DNA of 64,000 nucleotides from NCBI RefSeq assembly GCF_000524195.1, contig NW_020170383.1, forward strand, positions 1,789,758 to 1,853,757, given 5' to 3'. Made by a program: the position numbers and the translations under genes. A model generated the notes under the pieces. It had not been told where the DNA came from, did not search any database, and saw nothing but the letters and a program-made list of their open reading frames with translations. This stretch comes from Echinococcus granulosus (lineage: Eukaryota > Platyhelminthes > Cestoda > Cyclophyllidea > Taeniidae). Every line of letters starts with the position of its first letter. Position 1 is the stretch's first letter. Shown here in pieces: positions 55,076 through 64,000 of this stretch.

Positions 55076-57474
55076 ATGAATCACCGTAGCGGCTTTTCCG
55101 CTCTCGGCCGACTATTTGAACGTGTTGCGATGGATTACGGTGGTGTTTCTACACCACTAGGCGCCGATACGTCCACAACAACGTTCAGCGATGAATCAGC
55201 TATTGATGATTCGTCAACAAAGGCAGAGTTTTTTTCTCCCAAGCATGATAGCTCGTTTTGGAAGCGGCGGAGGAGGAGCTATATTAATAATTACGACTCG
55301 AAGTCTATACAACGTATCAGGGAGATAAGAAAGGCGTTAGGTCGTGTTGAAATAGAAAGCAAGCCGTATCTGGACTTCCGTTTGAGGTTTGCTGAGGATA
55401 TGGCAATAAACTCGCTTATATTGGCCAGCCGAAAACGTCTATCAAAAAGTATATCTGCGAGCCCCAGTATGCTTTTTGGTCCGTGTGAATCGGAGGGTCT
55501 GGTGTCTGCGAAGAAGCAACGTGAAGAAGTCGTAAATGATCTCAATCAAAGATGTCTTTTGTGTCTCTTTGAGCGGGCTGCCTCGGAAGTTGAAAGGTTT
55601 ATTATGTGCGAGGAGGCAACACCCCCGTTGGTGCAAACCAAGTTTTCCAATCGTTATGCTGATGTGCATTATGATGGAAGTTCGACGGACTTGGATTTAA
55701 TGGATCATACGTTGGTCAACGGATCAAGGTAGGCTGGCTCCAACTTTGTTTCATCTCATTTAGCCTAGTTAAGTTGTACTCTGTGATACGTGAGTTATGT
55801 CGAACAAATGATGGTATCATTTATAAGGCACGACATCGTCTGACAGGCGTTGTCTACTGTATCAAACGATCAGTACGTCGGTCTTCGGTGGGTCGTTCCG
55901 AAGATAGCCTCTCGAATGCGCTGAATGAATCTCAAGCGCTGAGTGTGTTGAGGCACACGAACATTGTCAGATTCTACAATTCGTGGGTGGAGGCGGGCTC
56001 ACTGCTTACGCAGTTGGAATATTGCCTTGGCGGAAGCTTATTTGACTGCCTCAATGAAGTAGCGCTGACCCACAACGCGCCTTCGGTGGCGCTTAATGCT
56101 GACAGCGATGATGATGCCAGTGCTGGGTATCAGGTGCAAGGTTTCAACTCTCATCGGTCAGCTTTAAGTAGCCCTTCGGCTGCAACTCTTACTAAGTTAC
56201 TAAGTGATATCGCCCGCGCCTTAGACTATCTACACACAAAGTGGTGCATGGCACACAAGAAAGTAGGATTGAAGACCATCTTGGTTCAGCTGAAGCCGCA
56301 GGCTGCACGCAAAGCCTACAGGTCAGACGAGAAAATGAATGATGCGCGGAGGCGCTGCTGCGAGGTGAGTTTCTTGTGATAGCACTCCTAAGCTGATATA
56401 ATGGGGGTTCACTTGTAAAGATCTGCATGACTCAATCTACCGTGGTCCGGTAAAATGAATAGAAGAGGTAGTAAGTGGTAGATCGCTCTGTCTCTCGACT
56501 ATTGAATCGAAGCTGGGTCCTCGCAATAAGGTCGTAACTACTCTGGTAAACACATGTGTTTTTGTTCTCTCAAGCTCCTTCTGTCAGGTGAAACTAACGG
56601 ATTGGATTTCAAGTTGTCTGACTTTGGTGGGGCGTCGAGAGTAAGTGAACAGGAGGACGTTCGTGATTCTGACGTGTACGCCCTCGGCGTGACAGTTTGT
56701 CTTACGGTAAGTGCTGGCAGCTGGTTCCTGTTCTGCCGGCTGTGCTCTATTAATGACATTTGCGCTTTTTAGGCCAGGGGGGTAGGGCTTTCACCTGCTG
56801 ACAACGAGCTGAATGAGGTATACCCCTCCAGCGTTTGCGCTTCCCTTCAGCCTATTCTGCAGGTTTGTTTTGTTTTATTAGGAATTGGGCTCTATTACCG
56901 GGGCTCCCTTTTGCCATAGCCTAAAGCGTTCGGTTTCTGGCTTCTAGCTCATGCTGAAGCCGTTGGCTGTGGATCGAGTGACCGCGTCAGACGTGCTAGA
57001 ATACATTGCGGCGTCCAGCAATGGTAAGCGAGTTAATGGGAGGGCGTACTGCTATTGGTGCATTTTTTCAGGGCTCTCTTGGTCCATATTTTAGGCTCTG
57101 GCGTTGGGACTGAACTGATGGATGTCTGATAAGAGCTATTGTGTGGCATCATTTCCGGATTCCGCAAACATAGGTTTCTATTTCCCTTTTGGTGCTCTTA
57201 TTTGTAGCGCAACTTTGGCCTTTATGGCACGTTTTCGTCGTATTTACTACAATTTTAAATAAACTGGATATCGGGTGCCACTGTTCTCTGTGTGTGATGG
57301 AACAAACGGCTGTGCTGGGGTGGGGTTTTTGCATAGGGAGCAGGGGCAGGCGGGATGTCTACGGCGCAAGGCACTAGTTCTACTCGGGGATGGGGGGTTC
57401 CGCAATGTATGCGTCGAGGCGGCCTGCGACCCCTACTCTTACGCACGCGCGTTCGGGTGTCGATCGCCTCATAG
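55076..57474 (+). CDS. Wee1-like protein kinase, probable pseudokinase
   Basis: Wee1 kinases phosphorylate a Tyr of CDK1 to delay mitosis. Exons in phase: 55076-55728, 55764-56364, 56575-56706, 56773-56862, 56948-57023 and a tentative last exon 57344-57474, giving 560 residues. The kinase domain starts near residue 220. Retained: the beta3 Lys (VVYCIKRS), the alphaC Glu (NALNESQALSVL), the Wee1-type NIVRFYNSWVEAG and EYCLGGSL segments, and a DFG-like SDFGG. Lost: the glycine loop reads ELCRTNDGIIYK; the catalytic loop reads AHKKVGLKTILV where Wee1 has HMDIKPSN, so both Asp and Asn are missing; and the activation segment runs from SDFGG to DVYALGVTV about 20 residues too soon, without the APE-type region. 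A Ser/Asp-rich insert lies after EYCLGG. Phosphotransfer is therefore unlikely (inference). The 35-nt intron at 55729-55763 is very short. Reading through exon 5 would instead stop at 57094, with AATAAA at 57258. Confidence 0.8.
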
Positions 57475-59325
57475 CGTGATTCTCGCTTACCTTTCGCGTT
57501 TCAGTTCTGTAGTGGGCCCTGATTGTTGGCGAGACAACTTGGATGCATAGCTTTGTGACGACGCAACATTGGTCACTTCCTTTTGAAAACCCACTATCGT
57601 CAGGCAAGAAGGGCCTATTCACCAGCTGGATAGTTTCCACTTCATTCCATTCAACATCTAGTATGGTTAGTAACCGCTGTGTTATCCACTATTATCATCC
57701 GGTGTATGGCCTTATTTGATTGCCAATGTGTGTAACATAGGTAGTGGATTCTCGCGAATGGTGGTATTTGTGGCTTACAGTAGCTCACGCACCTTCGGGA
57801 TTGCAGTGGTTTCGGTTTTGTTTTCACCAGGCTGAGACGTGGGCAACATTATTTTACGCGAGGTTAAAAGGCGATATCTGCTCTCTGTGACTTTGTTCAT
57901 TCCTTTAGTCGCATGTTAGCATGGCTTAATTGAAAAGGTGCATTTTACTGTCGGATGTTGAAATGAATCATGGGCAAACCTAGAAGGATACTTTTCTTTG
58001 CTAGTCATCATCTCGAAACGGACACTGAGAAGAACAAAGTATGATTCTTGCTAAAGCAGTGGTGCGTATCAAACTATTACCAATATTGGCCTTTTGAAAC
58101 AAGGGAACGGTTTAACTGTTGTTGCCGATAGGGTCTTACACTCTTTCAGCACTGAATTGGAAGGCTCTTACCATCAGGACGGGGTGTGAAAAAAATGGTT
58201 AGTGGTGATTTGATTACTTGAGATTAAAATAGAAGGTAGCCGGTACACAATTTGGGAAGTTATTTGGTCGATGCTGGCTGACATAATGACACCGAAGCAA
58301 AAGTAGTTGTCGAGGTTGTAAGGTCGCCTGACGCAAGGAAGGAAGCGCTGTAGTGCCACAAGACGAATCATGGGTCTACCATTTACTGTACCGACGTAAT
58401 AAGATATCAACAATGTGTAGGCATAGATGACAAAAGATGTAGTTACTAGACATGTCATTGCCAAAAGCAGCGATGAATACTTCCTTTTCTCTCCTGTGCT
58501 GAATAAAGTTGTTTTCTTTTAGGCCGTGGTATTCTTGTCAAATGTGCCCCTAACAATAATGGGAAAGACAGCACACAAATGATCTTTGCCTCTCCAAGTA
58601 CAAAAGGAAAACGAATATTACTTCTTTGGGTTTTTGTTTCCATAATGCTCACATTTCTCTCATTATTTAGGTTTTGATCTTTTATTCAGCAACGCCATTT
58701 ATTTGATATTGACGCTTCTTTATTTTCTAGTTGTCAGGTTTCTTCCAATTTTAAAATGGAAGTTGAAGTTTCCTTTACCCAAGTTTTTAAAATTAGCTAC
58801 AAATGGAGCGGCATAGTTAAAGGCAACCCCAAATGGAGAATAGTGAGTACTTTTGAGTAGCTGATCATGGTGCCTGCTCTAGTTCTACTCTTTGCCACTT
58901 TTCCTCATCTATAGCCGTGTACTTTTTTTCTTGTAATAACTCAATCTGTCTCTACGCACCCTTTTATTCTGAGCATCTGGGCTTACCTGTTTTTTATACA
59001 CATGAATGTGCTACCATCATTGTTTTTCTCATATATGCTTGATAATGATGGTTTCGAGCCCCTAAACTCGATCAATTTTTGAGGCTTTTTAGTGTTATGC
59101 GTATTTTAGCACCTTTCGCGTTACAAATTTCGGCTCCTTCGTTGTGGCTTTGGGATCTAATTAATAGCGAATTAGCTTGTCACGTCAGTACCTCTAAAGA
59201 GCTCTCCTTTTGTACTCACTATATCTTCTTTTTGTTTTTTGAGTCCTAAGTCTCTGTGTTCTTTCATCAACTAGTATGATTTTTTTTAACCCTCTGTAAT
59301 GACCATCGTCCGCTTTGTTTAACAG
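57475..59325. other. Interval before the PIP5K exons
   Basis: No exon is certain. Early exons or the 5' UTR of the PIP5K gene may lie here. A short frame from ATG at about 58756 (MEVEVSFTQVFKISYKW) ends at a GTGAGT, but its phase does not fit the next known exon. Confidence 0.35.
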
Positions 59326-62300
59326 ATGACAAAAGTACGGATCCTGCTGGCGATCCCCCTAGATCCCCTTTTAAGTTAAAGTTATCCTCTAGTCTTGGCC
59401 GCAAGGATAGCGATGCCAAAACAAGTAAGAAGATTGGCCATCGTCGGGTTACCAATCAGGGCACCGTCACCTATAAAAAGGTATTGACTTCTCACTATCT
59501 ATCTGAGTACGATGAGAATCGTACGACCTTTCAACTGTGATTTATAGCTGTTCATAGAAGTCTTGCTAAGTACCTGTCTATTTCACTTTGTAAGTACCCC
59601 ATGGTGTCACCGTTGTTTAAATGTTTTCAGTTGTAAACCTGTACCTGACAATGTCTTTTTCATCTTGGAATGTCTTTGGTTTAGTTTTATTGGGTATCGT
59701 TTGGATTTCAGATGTATTTCTGGAGCCCGGCTTTTTATAGGCCTGGGAATATTGCTGAATCATATTGAGTAAATTCAAGGTTAATGATTCATTGCGGTAC
59801 AGGGTTTTTTGTGTCTGTTGTGTTTGTTTTCTTTCGCGGTTCTGTAAAGTCCGGTTGAGTGATATCCATGTAGCCAATTAACAATTCCTTTAGGCTGATG
59901 TTCATTTCGATTCTCTTTTACCAGGAAAACGGATTACTGCTAATAATAATATTCGAGTCGTACGCTGACCCTTTAAAAACTGCCTGTGCGTTTACTCATG
60001 TGTAATTGAGGAATTTCGATCTTATACATACTGTTGGAATTGTGCATTGTTTTTCCTACACTTGTTGCCGAAGGCTGATATCATTCTGTGGATTAAACAG
60101 GACGTTGATTGTGTCAGATTGCTGGATTTTGATTTGCCAATTTTTCACAGGGCATGTTCATTTAAAAATTGACACCATTTCCTCTCACACGGTTGGTAGT
60201 CATAGTGAGAGTAGCTTCAATCAGGAGTTTAGGCATAGTTGCTAGTCTTCAACTACCGCCTCTCTTAGCAAATGGAGATGCAACACGAGTTTGCTGAGGC
60301 AAAAGGTTAACATACAGCCGTTCATTTCTGTGAATAGACACCCACTTCGGAGATTCAACGGGCCATTCAGCTAGGCATCCAGCACAGCATTGGCACTCTC
60401 CAGCAGAAGCAAGTCCGTGATGTTCTCTTTCGAGACTTTGAAGTGGTGGAGACCGTGGACTTTCCTCGATCTGGCACCAAGACGACGCCTGCTCATGGAC
60501 TCTCTGATTTCCGTTTTCGAACATTCGCCCCTGTTGCATTTCGCTCATTTCGCGACCAATTTCAACTGGATATTCGGGACTACTTGGTAAAGAGCGTATC
60601 AATAAAATTCGTGTACTATTTATATGGTTTATAATATGCTATATTTTTATGATTCCTCATGTATATGTTATGTGTGTGTATGGGGAAATAATAATTGATT
60701 ATGCACGCATCGAATTATCTTGCTGGCCATTCGATTAATAGTAACTGGAGGGGCAGGGGAAACTGGTTGTATTTAGCCGTTTTGTTGGGCACTCTGGCTA
60801 TGGGTTAATGCTTAAGCTTCATGTGAATGCATTTCAAAACCTATCTTGGTTTTGCATGCAGAATGCACAAACACCTGTGTAAGGAGTTTGCTGCCGTAAT
60901 TCTGGCCTCACGCCAAGGCCACCGTTGCTATTAGTAATGCACCAAATTCCTTAACATTGTGACCATGAGGTGTGCGCTCACCTTTGCATGCATCCAGCTG
61001 TCGCTTTTCATCTGCGCTTATGTCCTCCAGTTAGTTTTCTGCTGTATCCCGTTGCCTGTCTTATTTATGTAGTTGAAATTCCAAGATGATGTCTGGCTCC
61101 CTTATTATCAGTGATGCTATCTTTAAGAGAGTTTGATGAATTCTCTACAAAAGATCTTGTCTTCATCGGATGGTATTCTCTTCAAGTGTGAGTCTTACCT
61201 TCACTGCGCACCTATTTAAGCCATTATCAAATATCGCCTTATCTACGACCAATTCATTTCGAATTCGCTAATCCTCTCCCTAGTTGATGTCAACGTATAA
61301 ATTGGATTTAGTTTCAACTGCTTTTCTGGAGGCAGTGGCTGCATACTTTCCTGGGGTGACAAAGTGTACCTCTTCTGTTAAAGAAAATTCGGTGGATACC
61401 TGTCATTTACAATCGATCACTTTCCACTTAGTCTAATTCGGGCAACTCACGATGGCTAAATGCATTCTCCTACCAAATTTTTATTTTAGGTCGTTCTTTA
61501 TGAACTAAAATCTCCATGATCAGTGAACTTACTGTCTGGTTCCTCATTTTCGGGATTGTCATTAAAAATCCATCGACATCACAACTTATTTCTGTTCCAG
61601 AATGTCACTTTCAATCTGTTCGCTATCCTGCGCTCTCGGTTACTTTTTTACTGATATTTTTTGCATTTGTTGCCACTCCACCGTCCGAACTCTGAAAATT
61701 GCCAAATGTTATCACGCGTTCCTTTAAAGATTTCAACGTCTTTTATCTAAGTGGGTTTTTGTGTTCTCGTTGCATTTGCTTATGATTCTGTTCCATTCTG
61801 GCACCAAGAAAAAGCAAAAAACTGTTACTATTGATTTCACCTCTTACGCAATGAAACCGATATGCTCAAGGAAATTTTTGTTCCTACTATATTACACATA
61901 TTATAACATTCCTAAGTTCCAAATTCAAATACGGGTTTTCTTGAGTCATGGTTTCATTGCTTTAATCCTTTTTTTCCCAACTGCTTACTTGAACTCTCCA
62001 TGCAAATTTGTTCACTGCTGCGGTGTCATATGAGTGTTACTGCTCGATCATTACTATTTGCAGGGTTTACTCCATCCATGGCATTGGCATAAGTTAGATA
62101 GCTCGATATAACATTAATTAGTGGTATTACTTTCAACGCTGTATTTTTCGTTCATTCAGTGAGATAACCTTTTGTTAGAATGCAAAACCCCGTATCTGTA
62201 TTCTCCACAAGCCTTCACGTTCCTAGATAATGCTTTTCAATTTTAGATAGTATTTTGCCATATTTTTTGACGTTCGATTGTTAGCTTTCCTGGACCATTT

Positions 62301-62704
62301 TCTGGCCACAAATTTTCGGCTATATTAAGTCATCCATTACCTTTGACACCATTTTTCTCAGCCAATGAGCGTATTTTGCCATGCTGATTAATAAACTCAA
62401 TGAATTCTAAACTTTACTGTATACTCTTTCAAATGTGTAATAGGCTTTGATATGGTAAACATGTGATGGCCATCCACATTTCTTTTTCCAGCATTCCCTA
62501 TGCTCTCAGGAGCTTCGTGAACTTTCCAATCCTGGTGCCAGCGGATCTATCTTTTACATCTCAGCAGACGATGAATTCATCATTAAGACTGTTCAACACA
62601 AAGAGGCCAATTTCCTTCAGAAACTTCTTCCTGAGTACTACATGAATCTGGTGCAACACACACGAACTTTGCTACCCAAATTTTACGGTCTTCACTGTTA
62701 TCAG
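59326..62704 (+). CDS. PIP5K1: Phosphatidylinositol-4-phosphate 5-kinase type I (partial, 5' half)
   Basis: This enzyme makes PI(4,5)P2 from PI4P at the plasma membrane. Three exons in phase: 59326-59480, 60338-60586 and 62492-62704. Exon one carries a basic linker and [18 protein letters not shown], the family's conserved entry to the lipid kinase fold. Exon two continues [18 protein letters not shown], then [16 protein letters not shown] and [20 protein letters not shown], diagnostic of type I enzymes. Exon three has the [20 protein letters not shown] segment with the ATP-binding Lys, then [13 protein letters not shown] and [12 protein letters not shown] before a GTAAAC donor. The first visible exon begins in phase 1, so an earlier exon exists. 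The catalytic DLKGS motif, the Mg-binding residues and the activation loop must lie right of the window. Introns of 0.86 and 1.9 kb separate the exons. Confidence 0.92.
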
Positions 62705-64000
62705 GTAAACCTGCCCCTTCCACTGATATATCAGTTTTTTACTTGTTTAAGATCTAAGAGATAATTTCGAGACCCTTTAGGTGATTTTCACATTAATATT
62801 GCTTCCCAGAGATTTCCCTTAATTCCCTTATTTTAACTTTATAGACAGTAGCTCTTTCATATGCGTAATAAAATGCACCGCGTTCTCACGATTTCTTTGT
62901 TTCCAACCTTTCGGTCAAAAGTGCTGTTGATTAGCTGTCTTGTTTTTAGCGTTTCTAAGCTGTGGCGATAAAGCATTCAAGTCTATCGTGTGTAGTAAAA
63001 AACGTTTTACTTATGCCACGGTTGTTTTTGATCATGATGCAACAAACACTTTGCTGTGCTGAATAATGTCCTTTTCTGACTATCTGACAAGTTGTTTCAG
63101 GGTTTTGTCGCACTCACAGCATTACAGTAGTTCTTCCATACGGACATTGGGTGTGGAGGATTTACTTTATGGTGATGAACTAAGCAGTAAACGTAAAGTT
63201 TAATTACTGAGCTAATCCCTAGTTGTTTCGACACGAAATAAACTTGTTGGGTAAAAATGAAATTAGCATTTGGTCTGTTAATTGCAAGTGTTGAAGGTAA
63301 TTATGAGTACGATTTCTCGCCATTTTATGCTCGGAATGTATAGGATAGAATTCGTCACGCATTAATGCACATACTTCAAATTATATGAACTTGAGCGGAT
63401 TTTCTTGTTTTGGTGAGTTAAAACATGTTTCGCGCCTTAACAAACGCTGGCTTTTTGACCACGTGCGACTTCACCTACTGTCTCCAATACATACGATATG
63501 ACGCATCAGATGGCCCCTCTTCTGATAATTGGTGGCGGTGGTGACACCACACTATCATCAACACTCGCGAATATGGACCATCGGTCCTATCTTAAATCTT
63601 CATTCGTCCTACTGAAAGCACCTTACTCCCAACCCTATTCACTACACTGATTTCAGATTCTCATTTCTCCGAGATCGTTTCTACCCAAAAGCCATTTTGA
63701 TTGCTCTTGCTCAGTTCTTACGGTTAGTTTCATCAAGTTTTCAGTAGACTCACCCTGCATTTAGCTTGGCAGATTTTATGTTTGCAGCACTTGTTTCTCT
63801 ATAAAATGTAGTTAAGTAAAATTCTGCTGTGCTGTTTTTATGTGAACATGTGCTCTATTATTTTTGATTCCATTAAATTCGTCTATAGCGTCATAGACAG
63901 TTTTCATTATATTTTATTCGAATTTCTTCACAGTTAATGTAGGCCGCGAATGTCTTCGTCAACTTGACATGATATAGAAAATACTTCAGTTTCATAGACG
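62705..64000. other. PIP5K intron running to the window edge
   Basis: T-rich plus-strand sequence with no recognisable continuation of the kinase (the expected NNLLP and DLKGS segments are absent), so it is most likely one intron that extends beyond the window. Confidence 0.6.

Noticed and set aside
57255..57640. Overlapping minus-strand frames and an alternative plus frame (57275-57550)
   Set aside because: They overlap the GC-rich stretch that is phase-compatible as the last Wee1-like exon, and none is phase-compatible or recognisable itself.
58756..58860. A short ATG-started frame ending at GTGAGT, considered as the first PIP5K exon
   Set aside because: It would leave phase 0, but the next known exon begins needing phase 1.

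Overview
This window is animal nuclear DNA, most likely from a flatworm and probably a tapeworm. It is AT-rich. Genes are broken by many introns, several of only 34-38 nt. The recognisable proteins are eukaryotic housekeeping proteins whose sequences are quite diverged from vertebrates. There is no operon, phage or CRISPR signal. A run of 100 Ns at 5433-5532 marks a scaffold gap. The species assignment is inference. I built the gene models by matching reading frame, splice phase and remembered family sequences; no search was run.

Layout, left to right. (1) 1-4038, plus: the 3' end of a TIR-domain gene with a C-terminal SAM-like domain. (2) 8891-9286, minus: a small possible secreted propeptide. 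(3) 10397-21197, minus: a nearly complete HEATR1/UTP10 ribosome-biogenesis gene with at least 21 exons. (4) 23201-26618, plus: nuclear cap-binding protein 3 (NCBP3). (5) 32172-36323, minus: a Rab8/Rab10-type GTPase whose last exon I could not place. (6) 42292-45437, plus: NADPH-dependent diflavin oxidoreductase (NDOR1). (7) 46712-54364, plus: EI24, an ER membrane protein. (8) 55076-57474, plus: a Wee1-like kinase domain that has lost the catalytic-loop Asp and Asn and the APE region, so a likely pseudokinase. (9) 59326 to the window end, plus: the 5' half of a type I phosphatidylinositol-4-phosphate 5-kinase. The intervals 4.0-8.9, 21.2-23.2, 36.3-42.3 and 57.5-59.3 kb hold no gene I can support.

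The genes are not functionally linked. They cover rRNA processing, mRNA export, vesicle traffic, Fe-S/haem electron transfer, autophagy, cell-cycle control and phosphoinositide synthesis. The most interesting points are the Wee1-like pseudokinase; a 63-nt NCBP3 intron whose in-frame translation itself resembles the protein segment it interrupts; intron lengths clustering near 35 and near 70 nt; the TIR-SAM protein; and splice acceptors lying 5-16 nt before several start codons, which fits spliced-leader trans-splicing.
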